Shown in pieces: positions 16,077 to 23,968 of a DNA stretch of 30,117 bases; within the stretch, counting starts at the first letter, position 1, and the number at the start of each line of letters is the position of its first letter. The translations under genes and the position numbers were made by a program. This DNA comes from Sandaracinaceae bacterium (GTDB taxonomy: Bacteria > Myxococcota_A > Polyangia > Polyangiales > Houyiibacteriaceae). The stretch is taken from positions 1-30,117 of the forward strand of contig JAAZAH010000136.1 in assembly GCA_012514415.1 (NCBI GenBank), read 5' to 3'. The notes beneath the pieces are model-generated. The model worked only from the letters and a program-made list of their open reading frames with translations. It had not been told where the DNA came from and made no database searches.

Positions 16077-16094
16077 GGGCTCTCACCTGAGCCC
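16077..16094 (+). other. Short stem-loop between ExbB-like and GltG-like genes
   Basis: GGGCTC and GAGCCC form a perfect 6-bp stem with a 6-base loop in the 88-bp gap before the GltG-like gene. No U-tract follows, so it is not a clear terminator. It could weaken read-through or affect translation of the next gene. An overlapping alternative pairing (GCTC with GAGC further on) also exists. Confidence 0.3.
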
Positions 16095-16118
16095 CGAGCG
16101 GGTGTAGACTCAACTCCG

Positions 16119-17576
16119 ATGTCAGAGACGAACGAAAAACACGCGAACCGTCCCGGAGCGATGACGATGGCGATGCGCGCCGTCGACGGGAGCGCGCGCC
16201 CGGCAGGCAAGGTGCTCCGCATCGGGTTGCTCCGCGATGGGACGATCATCGAAGAGCGCGTGATCCGCAAGCGCGAGACGGTCCTTATCGGTACCGCCGA
16301 AGACAACCATTTCGTCATCAAGGCGGATGGTTTCCCGACCCGCTTTGCGCTTTTTCAGCTTGTCGGCGACGACTATATTCTGAACTTCACCGATCGGATG
16401 AGCGGGCGGCTCGCGCTCGCCGGCGGGATCTCGCAGCTCGATGAGCTCCGCCGCACCGGCGGCGCTCGCGATGCGGGTGATTATTTCCAGGTCAAGCTGA
16501 GCGATCAGGCCAAGGGCCGCATCACGATTGGCTCGCTCACCTTCCTCTTTCAGTTCGTTGACGCGCCCGTCGAGCTCCCAAAGCCGAAGCTTCCGGCAGC
16601 CATCCGTTCGGGCTACGCCAACCAAATCGACTGGACGTTCACGAGCTTCCTCGTCGCGAGCTTCCTCTTCTTCTTCGGCTCGGGCATCATGCTCGAGGCC
16701 CTCGACCCGGTGGTTGAGGCGACCGAGGTCGGCGTCCCCCCGCAATTCGCGCGCCTCCTCTTCGATGAGCCCCCGGCTCCCGTCGAGCCGCTTGATGTCG
16801 ATCCCATCGATGATGAGGAAGGCGATGAGGCCGCGGAGGAAGTTGTCGAAGCGCCGACGCGGCCTTCGACTCCGAGCGATTCTCGGCCCTCGGCGCCGAG
16901 CGATGCTCCTTCGAGCGCGGCCGAACGTTCCGAGGCAAAGGCTCGCATCGTCGCATCGGCAGCGGCACGTGCCGAGAGCCTCATCATGGGCGTTCTTGGC
17001 GATGGTGGCGGCGCGCTCGCCGATGCGCTTGCGACCGGCGCCGTGACGTCGAACGCGATGGACGTTCTTGCCTCGGCGGCAGGAGTTGCCGCGGCCGATG
17101 GTACGAGCGCGGGACAGCTCCGAGCGCGAGAAGGCGGCGGCGGGAGCGGACAGACCGGCAGCCTTGGTGAGATCACCCAGGGCGGCGGCGGCGGAAAGCA
17201 GATTACGACGAAGGGCCCGACCGAAAAGGCCGTCACCGGAAAGGTCGGCGCGGCGAAGGGTTCGGCTGTGGGCGGCTCAGGCGATTTCGATGCCTCGAAG
17301 GTGCTCGAAATGGTGCGGAGCCGTATGTCAGCGATCAAATCCTGTTACGATCGTGCGCTCCGAAGCAATCCGAAGGCCGAAGGACGCGTGCGGGTTGAGT
17401 TCACCATTCAGCCCAATGGGACGGTCACCAACGCGCGCGCGCTCGAAAATACGACCGGGAGCGATGAAGTCGCCAACTGCGTGACGAGCACCGTGAGCCG
17501 TTTCCGCTTCTCGGATGGACCGAGCGGAGGAAGCGTGACCTTCAGCTATCCCTTCGTCTTCCAGCTCCAGAGCTAG
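16119..17576 (+). CDS. GltG/PglI-like protein: FHA domain, one membrane helix, AgmX/PglI TonB-like C-terminus
   Basis: A 485-residue inner-membrane protein. Residues about 32-146 are FHA-like (KVLRIGLLRDGTIIEERVI, then VLIGTAEDNHFVI). One transmembrane helix lies at about 173-192 (TFTSFLVASFLFFFGSG). A periplasmic, acidic, proline- and glycine-rich stretch follows. Residues 388-485 match the AgmX/PglI C-terminal (TonB-like) domain: VRSRMSAIKSCYDRALRSNP, GRVRVEFTIQPNGTVTNAR, then VANCV and VSRFRF, ending FSYPFVFQLQS, with C409 and C454. The same order (FHA, TM, TonB) is described for GltG of Myxococcus. The FHA domain should bind phospho-threonine in the cytoplasm; the TonB-like end should reach the TPR proteins. 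The ATG at 16119 has no good ribosome-binding site. ATG 16167 is preceded by GGAG at 8 bases and is a real alternative (469 residues). Confidence 0.85.
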   Translation: MSETNEKHANRPGAMTMAMRAVDGSARPAGKVLRIGLLRDGTIIEERVIRKRETVLIGTAEDNHFVIKADGFPTRFALFQLVGDDYILNFTDRMSGRLALAGGISQLDELRRTGGARDAGDYFQVKLSDQAKGRITIGSLTFLFQFVDAPVELPKPKLPAAIRSGYANQIDWTFTSFLVASFLFFFGSGIMLEALDPVVEATEVGVPPQFARLLFDEPPAPVEPLDVDPIDDEEGDEAAEEVVEAPTRPSTPSDSRPSAPSDAPSSAAERSEAKARIVASAAARAESLIMGVLGDGGGALADALATGAVTSNAMDVLASAAGVAAADGTSAGQLRAREGGGGSGQTGSLGEITQGGGGGKQITTKGPTEKAVTGKVGAAKGSAVGGSGDFDASKVLEMVRSRMSAIKSCYDRALRSNPKAEGRVRVEFTIQPNGTVTNARALENTTGSDEVANCVTSTVSRFRFSDGPSGGSVTFSYPFVFQLQS

Positions 17577-17627
17577 CGGCCCGGGAGCTCGGGGCAAGCG
17601 CAGGACGGAGCGCGCACCAAGCTCGGC

Positions 17628-20600
17628 CTAGCGCGTTCCTTCGGCCGAAAAATCGGCGGCGACGACTCGGCTGAGCTCAGCTTCGGCGTGCGCGAGCTCC
17701 CGCTTGAGCTCGAGCTCCTGTCGCCGCGCCTCCCAAACGGCGACGTAGGTGTCGAGGAGCTCGACGATGGTGAAGCCTCCGCCGATATACGCGCGCTTTG
17801 CCCGGGCGAGGAGCGCCTCGGCCAGCTGGCTCCCTCGTTGCTGATAGCGCTCGAGTGAGGCGCGAGCGCGCTCTTTTCGTTGGTATGCGCCGAGGAGTTC
17901 GGCCTCGATCCGCGCTTCGATCGCTCGCATCTCATGGCGAAGCGCGTCGGCCTCCCTGCGTGAACGGCCGATCTCGCCTTGATGGCGATTCGAGATGGGA
18001 AGGGGGAGTCGGAGGCCCGTCAGGAGGTTTGCGCTATTGGATTCGCGCGTAATGTAGGTGCCAACGTTGAGCTCGGGGGCAGGTCGCGCTTTTCGCTTGA
18101 GATGCGTGATCGCAGCAACTTTCGCGAGGATGCCGCGTTCAGCGAGCAGTCGATCGGGGCGGCGTTCGAAAGCGAGTTTTCGAAGCTCCTCGAAGCTCGC
18201 GCTGCCCTCAAATCCAGTGAGCGATTCGGGCTTGAGCTGGATCGATTGAAGGGCGGGATCGGCGATCATCGAGAGGAGGAGCGCCTCGGCTTCCGAAAGA
18301 TCTGTGAACGCATCGCCGCGTTCCGCGATGAGCGTCTCGAGCGAGAGCTCGACCCGAAGCGCATCGAAAGGGGGATCGACGCCAGCGGCTCCGCGCGCAC
18401 TCACGATTCGCTCGACTCCTTTGAGCTCATCGAGGATCGCGTCGATCAGTTCGAGCCGTGCCCTCGCAAAAGCCGCTGCGACTGCCGCTTCACGGATCGC
18501 GGAAGCGCCGAGCCAAAGTCGATAGGCTGCCTCCACCTCGGCCACATCGAGCGCTCTCTCGGCGGCGCGTATCCGTGCCCTTCGCTCGCCGACAAGCGGG
18601 AGGCGCCAGCTTAGATCGGCTCCGAAATTTCGCCTTCCGTCTGGCGGCTCTCCCGAAAGGAGGAAGCTCCCATCGAGTCCAAGCTCAGGATTGTCAAAGA
18701 GTCGCGCCGTCACGAGATCGAATCGCGAGGCTCCGAGCTCGGCGCGGATGGCTTTGGCTTCGGGGCTCGACTCGAGCCAGCGCCGGATGAGCTCGGCCTC
18801 GCTGATGAGCTTCGCGTTCTGTGGCTTCGTTTCTTCACTGTCGACGGTGGAGGCCTCGATTTGTTCGTTCTTGTCGGCACGGGCCGCGGAAGGCATCAGG
18901 CCAAGCCCCGCCGCGGCCATCAGGGTGAGCGCGAGTGGCGGGAGGTGACGCGCCGTCCGTTCTACGGGCCGATAAAGGACCGGAAGGAGGATGAGCACGA
19001 GGGGGAGGCTCATCAAAAGTCCGCCAATCAATGCGCGCGCAAAAGGCCGCTGCGATTCACTCCCCATCGCTTGCGAAAGGGCGAGGGGAAGAAGCCCAAA
19101 GGCGGCGAGAGCGAACATGAGGAGAATCGGTCTCAGCGCATCGAGGGCGCCGCTCAGCACGGGATCTTCCTCTCCCCGCTCCGCGGCCTCGTCGATGCGC
19201 GTACACATCAAGACGCCAAGGAGGACGAGCTGTCCGAGCAAAGTGATGCACCCGACGGCCGATGAGACGGAGAAGATCTCACCGCTCAAACGAAGCGCCG
19301 CGACCGCCGAGATCGCCGCGATGGGCAGAAGCGTGGCGATGATCAACGTGGGCCTCCAGCGCTTGAAGTTCATAAAGAGAGAGAGAAGCATCAAGAAGAT
19401 CGTGAAGGGGACGACGTAGGCGAGACGCTCCATCGCACGCTGCTGGTTCTCGAACTCTCCGCCCCAAGTGACGCGCAATCCATCCGGGAGTACGGGCACG
19501 GCATTGCGAAACGCTTCGCGTGCGTCGGCAACGGTCGATCCCAGATCACGACCACGGACGTTGAACTTGAGGGCGATGAAGCGATCGTGATCCTCGCGCC
19601 AGATGGCGGCTCGCCCACGCTCGCTTGTGTCGATATCGGCAACCTCGGCGAGCATCACGCGATTGTCCTCGCTTCCGACGACGAGACGGCCGATGGATTC
19701 CTTATCGCGGCGCATGTATTCGGGGAGCTTGAGGCTCACGCCGTATCGCCGCTCACCTTGCCAGACCTCTGTTGCGATGGCACCGCCGAGCGCAATCTCG
19801 ATCGTTCGCTGGACGTCCGCCACATGAAGCCCGCGAGCGGCGAGCCTCTCCCGATCGAGGTTGATGCGCATCTGAGGGATCTCCCCCGCCTGATATAGCG
19901 AAAGATCCGTGATGCCCTCGACACGTCGGAGGGCGTGGAGTGCATCCTCCGCGACGCGCGCCGCGGCATCGAGATCCTCCCCCCGGATCTTGACGACGAC
20001 TTGGCCGATGATCCCGCTGATCGTTTCGAAGACGCGATCGGTGATCGGTTGCGAGAAGTTGAACTGAACGCCGGGGATTTCAGCGAACGATTCACGCAGC
20101 TCCTCCTCGAGACTGAGCCTCGTCGCGCCGCGCCTCCATTCTTTCTCTGGTTTGAGCTTGACGAAAAACTCCGCGTTATTCGGCCCTTCGATCTGCGTAG
20201 CGTCTTCGGGGCGTCCAATATGGATGAGCACCTCATCCGTCTCGGGAACGGCGAGGATTTTATCGCGGATCGCTGGCGTGTGGCGGCGCGTCTCGTCGAG
20301 CGCGATGGTCGATGGAAAGACCGCTGTGATGTAAAGTCCGCCCTCATTGAGCTCGGGGAGAAACTCGGTCCCGATCCCTCTCGCATAGCTCGCAATGAAG
20401 AAAAAGATGAGCCCCGCGACTGAGAGCGTGAGCGCACGCCGTCTGCGGCTACCGCGAAGCACGCGCGCATAGAGCGGCCGAAGGCGCCGCATCACGAAAC
20501 CGTCCCCCGTATCGATGGCGCCGTGCATCGTAAGGTGGATGAGGGCGGGGATGAGGGTGAACGAAAACACGGGCGCCGCGATGAGCGCGAAGACGTAGGT

Positions 20601-22022
20601 ATACGCCATGGGCGCGAAGATGCGCCCTTCGACGCGCTCAAGGAGAAAGAGAGGCAGCAGTCCGATCAGGATGATTGAGGTCGAAAAGAGGATGGGACGT
20701 GCGGCACTTTTTACCGCTTGAATGATTCCCTTTCGGCGCGCTTCGAGTCCCAGCGCGCCGCCTTTGGCGACGGAGAGCATCGCCCAGACGTGAAGCGTCG
20801 ATTCGAGCAAGACCGCCGCCGGCTCGACGAGGATGCCGAAATCGATCGCGCCGAGCGAGATGAGGTTTGCGCTCATCCCAAGCGCGCGGAGACCAAGAAA
20901 TGCAGAGAGGAGCGTGAGCGGGATGAGCGTACCCACAAGAAGTGCCGCGCGGAGCGAGCGCAAAAAAGCAAAAACGATGAGGACCACGAAGAGCGCGCCC
21001 GAAAGCAAATTTCGCCCCACGGTCTTGAGGGTCTGGTTCACAAGATCCTGGCGGTCGTAGAAGATTTCGATCCGAGTGTCGGGAGGAAGCACGCCATCGT
21101 GGAGCTCTTCGATTTTTTCGTGAAGCGCCTGGAGGACGCGACTCGGGTTTTCGCCGCGCCTCAGAAGTACGATGCCTTCGACGACCTCATCGTCGAGATT
21201 CCTTCCGACCGCTCCACGCCGCGGCGTGGAGCTTTCGACGATATCGGCGACATCGCTGATCCGGATGGGAACGCCGCCCTCGGCGCGAATCAGCGTATGC
21301 CCGAGCTCTCGTGGATCGCGAATGGTGCCGAGCCCGCGGACGATGAACTCCTGAGAGCCGATGCCGACATAACCTCCACCCGCGCTGGAATTGGTGCGCT
21401 CGAGCGCCTCAAAGACCTCGGCGACCGTGATGCCCACCGAAGCGAGCCGAACGGGATCGATCCGGACCGTATACTGCCGTTCAAATCCACCGAACGTGAC
21501 GACATCGGCGACGCCGGGAACCGAACGGAGCCGCCTTTCGATCGTCCAATCTTGAAGAGCGCGGAGATCTTTGAGCGAGCGCGGCCCGTGGACCGTATAG
21601 CGAAGAATCTGCCCGACCGGCGAAGCTTCGGGGCCTAGGAGTGCTTCGACGCCTTCGGGCAGTTCGGCTTCACGCAGCCGTTCTGCGACATAAGCGCGGT
21701 TGATTCGCTCGACCGTCCCGTCTTCGAAGCGGAGCGTGACGAGCGAAAGGCCGAAGACCGAGACCGAGCGGAGATTGGTCAGGCCAGGCGTCCCCGCCAC
21801 AACGCGCTCGATCTCGAGCGTGACGATCCGTTCCACTCGCTCGGCACTTTGCCCGGGAAAAACCGTCACGATCTCCACCATCGGATCGGTGAGATCGGGG
21901 TATGCCTCGATGGGGAGCGAGCGGAAAGCTTGGACGGAAATGATGAGGAAGACGGCGGTCAGAAAGAGGATGATGCGATGGCGCGCGATCGCGAAGCGGA
22001 CGAGGCTCTCGAGAATTTTCAT
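17628..22022 (-). CDS. CzcA/CusA-type RND efflux pump fused to a TolC-type outer-membrane factor
   Basis: A 1464-residue single frame. Residues 1 to about 1022 are a heavy-metal-type RND pump: N-terminal RSLPIEAYPDLTDPMVEIVT, two porter regions and twelve predicted helices. Helix 4 carries GAIDFGILVEPAAVLLES. Its acidic residues D394, E400 and E407 match the D402/D408/E415 proton-path positions of CzcA, with D408 replaced by Glu. Residues 1024-1049 form a signal-peptide-like segment: basic ERTARH, hydrophobic LALTLMAAAGLGLM, then PSAARA/D. Residues 1050-1464 are a TolC/CzcC-like outer-membrane factor of normal length, with the duplicated helical pattern (IRAAERALDVAEVEAAYRLW; AKRAYIGGGFTIVELLDTY). 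The adaptor gene ends 9 bp upstream, so the operon encodes a whole tripartite pump. The substrate is probably a divalent or monovalent metal; the exact ion is not evident. Pump-TolC fusions are known in Bacteroidetes. Confidence 0.92.
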   Translation of the reverse strand: MKILESLVRFAIARHRIILFLTAVFLIISVQAFRSLPIEAYPDLTDPMVEIVTVFPGQSAERVERIVTLEIERVVAGTPGLTNLRSVSVFGLSLVTLRFEDGTVERINRAYVAERLREAELPEGVEALLGPEASPVGQILRYTVHGPRSLKDLRALQDWTIERRLRSVPGVADVVTFGGFERQYTVRIDPVRLASVGITVAEVFEALERTNSSAGGGYVGIGSQEFIVRGLGTIRDPRELGHTLIRAEGGVPIRISDVADIVESSTPRRGAVGRNLDDEVVEGIVLLRRGENPSRVLQALHEKIEELHDGVLPPDTRIEIFYDRQDLVNQTLKTVGRNLLSGALFVVLIVFAFLRSLRAALLVGTLIPLTLLSAFLGLRALGMSANLISLGAIDFGILVEPAAVLLESTLHVWAMLSVAKGGALGLEARRKGIIQAVKSAARPILFSTSIILIGLLPLFLLERVEGRIFAPMAYTYVFALIAAPVFSFTLIPALIHLTMHGAIDTGDGFVMRRLRPLYARVLRGSRRRRALTLSVAGLIFFFIASYARGIGTEFLPELNEGGLYITAVFPSTIALDETRRHTPAIRDKILAVPETDEVLIHIGRPEDATQIEGPNNAEFFVKLKPEKEWRRGATRLSLEEELRESFAEIPGVQFNFSQPITDRVFETISGIIGQVVVKIRGEDLDAAARVAEDALHALRRVEGITDLSLYQAGEIPQMRINLDRERLAARGLHVADVQRTIEIALGGAIATEVWQGERRYGVSLKLPEYMRRDKESIGRLVVGSEDNRVMLAEVADIDTSERGRAAIWREDHDRFIALKFNVRGRDLGSTVADAREAFRNAVPVLPDGLRVTWGGEFENQQRAMERLAYVVPFTIFLMLLSLFMNFKRWRPTLIIATLLPIAAISAVAALRLSGEIFSVSSAVGCITLLGQLVLLGVLMCTRIDEAAERGEEDPVLSGALDALRPILLMFALAAFGLLPLALSQAMGSESQRPFARALIGGLLMSLPLVLILLPVLYRPVERTARHLPPLALTLMAAAGLGLMPSAARADKNEQIEASTVDSEETKPQNAKLISEAELIRRWLESSPEAKAIRAELGASRFDLVTARLFDNPELGLDGSFLLSGEPPDGRRNFGADLSWRLPLVGERRARIRAAERALDVAEVEAAYRLWLGASAIREAAVAAAFARARLELIDAILDELKGVERIVSARGAAGVDPPFDALRVELSLETLIAERGDAFTDLSEAEALLLSMIADPALQSIQLKPESLTGFEGSASFEELRKLAFERRPDRLLAERGILAKVAAITHLKRKARPAPELNVGTYITRESNSANLLTGLRLPLPISNRHQGEIGRSRREADALRHEMRAIEARIEAELLGAYQRKERARASLERYQQRGSQLAEALLARAKRAYIGGGFTIVELLDTYVAVWEARRQELELKRELAHAEAELSRVVAADFSAEGTR

Positions 22023-22031
22023 GGCTGCGCG

Positions 22032-23168
22032 TTAGAGAAGGACATCGAGCTCGCCATCGAGGAGCACCGCACCTTCGACGACGACTCGGTCGCCACGGGC
22101 GATGCCTTCGAGGATCTGCACGCGATCGCCGATTTGCATACCTGGCCGGACGACGCGCCGCTCCACAACGCCCGGCTCAAGCTCAAGGAAGACGACGGGA
22201 TCGTCTCGCCGCAGTAGAAGCGCAGAACGCGGGATGATCGTGCGCTCCTCGCTCACAACTTCGACCGTGACGCGCGCGACCATCTGCGCGCTGAGCCGCT
22301 CGACGGGTCCGTCGGTCTCGCAGATCGCTTCGGTCGCGCGGGTCTTTGGATCGACCGAACGAACGATCCTCGTGATGGTGCCTTGATGAACGCGACCGCT
22401 CAGCGAGTGAACAGCAAATGAGCAACGCGCGCCCTCGCGTAGGAGAAGCGAGTCGCGTTCGGGAAAGGAGGCGCGGACGACGAGCTGATCGGGATCGCCG
22501 ATGGTAAAGAGCGGTCCGGATTCCGCAGAGACGCGCTCTCCGGGAGAGATGTTGCGGCTGAGGACCTTGCCTCGGAGGGTCGAGCGAAGGTGCAGGACAT
22601 CGCTTTTGCCGCCGTTCACGCCTGCCGCTTTCAGCGCCGCGCGAAGCCCGGCCTCTTCAGAGCGCGCGGCGTCGAGGCGTGCGCGCGCTTCGACGAGCTC
22701 TCGTTCGGCGACCGTCCCATCGACGACGAGCGGCTCGAGGCGCTTCACATTGAGCGATTCGGCGCGGATCTTCACGGCGAGCTTTGAGAGATCGGCGCGG
22801 ATGGTGGCAAGCTCAGGGCTTCGGAGCGTCGCGAGAAGCGTCCCCACATCGGCGAGATCGTCGACGTCGACATGAACCTTCTCTACAAAGCCGTCGAAGG
22901 GCGCTTTGACCGAGTAGGCGGCGCCCGGAGCAAATTCGAGGTGGCCGAAGCCGATGAGATCGCTCGCGACGCTGCTTGACTCAGCAGGCGCGGTCACGAG
23001 GCGCATAGCGAGATCGCGGCGGACGATGAGCCGGCTGGGGTCCTGCTCATCGACTCGGTAGGGTGGCTCAAAGCGCGTCGATGCGGCTGCATCTTCGACT
23101 GCGGAGGCCTCCTCGCAGCCCGGGAGGAGGGAAAGCGCGAGGAGTGCGAATGCTGCGGATTTTTTCAC
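22032..23168 (-). CDS. RND periplasmic adaptor lipoprotein (CzcB/CusB type)
   Basis: A 378-residue membrane fusion protein that links the pump to the outer-membrane factor. It starts at GTG 23168. The signal peptide ends in a lipobox, LLPGC, giving lipidated Cys18. The mature part has the usual order: a first half-barrel/lipoyl motif (YSVKAPFDGFVEKVHVDVDD), a helical hairpin (about 120-180, LSKLAVKIRAESLNVKRLEP), the second lipoyl half (LRSTLRGKVLSRNISPGERV), then beta-barrel and membrane-proximal domains (VLEGIARGDRVVVEGAVLLD). Length is normal. No Met/His-rich metal-binding N-terminus as in CusB is visible. It is the first gene of the operon; the pump-TolC fusion follows after 9 bp. Upstream lies a 176-bp region shared with the divergent polysaccharide operon. 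Confidence 0.9.
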   Translation of the reverse strand: MKKSAAFALLALSLLPGCEEASAVEDAAASTRFEPPYRVDEQDPSRLIVRRDLAMRLVTAPAESSSVASDLIGFGHLEFAPGAAYSVKAPFDGFVEKVHVDVDDLADVGTLLATLRSPELATIRADLSKLAVKIRAESLNVKRLEPLVVDGTVAERELVEARARLDAARSEEAGLRAALKAAGVNGGKSDVLHLRSTLRGKVLSRNISPGERVSAESGPLFTIGDPDQLVVRASFPERDSLLLREGARCSFAVHSLSGRVHQGTITRIVRSVDPKTRATEAICETDGPVERLSAQMVARVTVEVVSEERTIIPRSALLLRRDDPVVFLELEPGVVERRVVRPGMQIGDRVQILEGIARGDRVVVEGAVLLDGELDVLL

Positions 23169-23203
23169 GCTCTAGAACCTAGGGTCCGGCGCCGTGGGGA
23201 GTG

Positions 23204-23229
23204 TTAACGGATCATTAAATTTTCGTTAA
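23204..23229. promoter_or_regulatory. Inverted repeat TTAACG-N14-CGTTAA in AT-rich patch
   Basis: Perfect 6-bp inverted arms are spaced about two helical turns apart (20 bp centre to centre) in an AT-rich patch. It lies 36 bp upstream of the efflux adaptor gene and 64 bp upstream of the -35 element of the divergent operon. The spacing suits a dimeric regulator, perhaps metal-responsive. The function is inferred from position only. Confidence 0.35.
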
Positions 23230-23292
23230 TTTCGCGGGGGATCTATCCGCTCTCTCCCCACACAAGACTGGCGCGGCTTTCGCAACGCTCCG

Positions 23293-23321
23293 TTGACACA
23301 CGGGGCCATTCCACCGATACT
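23293..23321 (+). promoter_or_regulatory. Sigma-70-type promoter for the polysaccharide export operon
   Basis: A perfect TTGACA -35 (23293-23298), a 17-bp spacer and the -10 GATACT (23316-23321, 4 of 6 matches). The predicted start, near 23328, leaves a short leader of about 17 bases before the TTG start at 23345; GGTGA at 23336-23340 would act as the ribosome-binding site. Confidence 0.6.
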
Positions 23322-23344
23322 TCCACAAGGAAAGCGGTGATTTC

Positions 23345-23908
23345 TTGAAGCGACTAACCCCGAAGCCCATCGCGACGCTCTTCGCTGCGCCATTTTTGCT
23401 CGCCGCGTTCGTGAGCGGCGTGCTCCGAGCGCAGGACGAGCCCCCGGCGGAGCGTCTCCCGACGACCGCCGAGCAGCTTGCGCTCGCCGAGGGCGTGCTT
23501 TCGAGTGCGGAGCAGGCGACGACCGCTGTCCAGCGGATGATCGAGCAATCTCGCTCCGAGCGTGACCTCATCCGCATGAGCTGCCTGAACGATAAGCTCT
23601 CTCAGCTCGGCGCGAACGCGAGCGCGGCCGAGGGGCGAAGCGATGCGCTCCGTTCGGCACTCGAGGCCGGTGATACGACGCGAGCGAGCCATGAGTACAC
23701 CGTCCTCTCTGTGCTCCAGCAGAAGATCGATCTTCTCCGCCAGGAGGCGGGACAGTGCATTGGGCAAGACGTCTTCGAGACGGGCGATACGCGCGTGACC
23801 GTCGAAGTCGATGGCACCCGCCTTCCCGCGGTCGATCCCCAGCGTTACGACATCATCCAAGCCTACCCCTACGCTTTCTTTCCTCCCCCGACGAGCCCGG
23901 CAGATTGA
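23345..23908 (+). CDS. Small secreted helical protein of the polysaccharide export operon
   Basis: A 187-residue protein read from TTG 23345, with GGTGA four bases upstream. The signal peptide (KPIATLFAAPFLLAAFVSGV) is probably cut near LRA/QDE, around residue 30. The mature part is a long helical region (SSAEQATTAVQRMIEQSRSE, then LSVLQQKIDLLRQEAGQCIG) with two cysteines, in RMSCLND and GQCIGQD, that could pair. A short beta segment follows (TRVTVEVDGTRLP) and then a proline-rich end (FFPPPTSPAD). I do not recognise the family. As first gene before an outer-membrane barrel and an OPX lipoprotein, it is probably a periplasmic accessory factor for polysaccharide export. Confidence 0.65.
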   Translation: MKRLTPKPIATLFAAPFLLAAFVSGVLRAQDEPPAERLPTTAEQLALAEGVLSSAEQATTAVQRMIEQSRSERDLIRMSCLNDKLSQLGANASAAEGRSDALRSALEAGDTTRASHEYTVLSVLQQKIDLLRQEAGQCIGQDVFETGDTRVTVEVDGTRLPAVDPQRYDIIQAYPYAFFPPPTSPAD

Positions 23909-23968
23909 GGCGCTCCGTCAGAGTTTTCGTGACGAGGCGCGGCCCCTTCGCGCATAGTACCTAAGATC

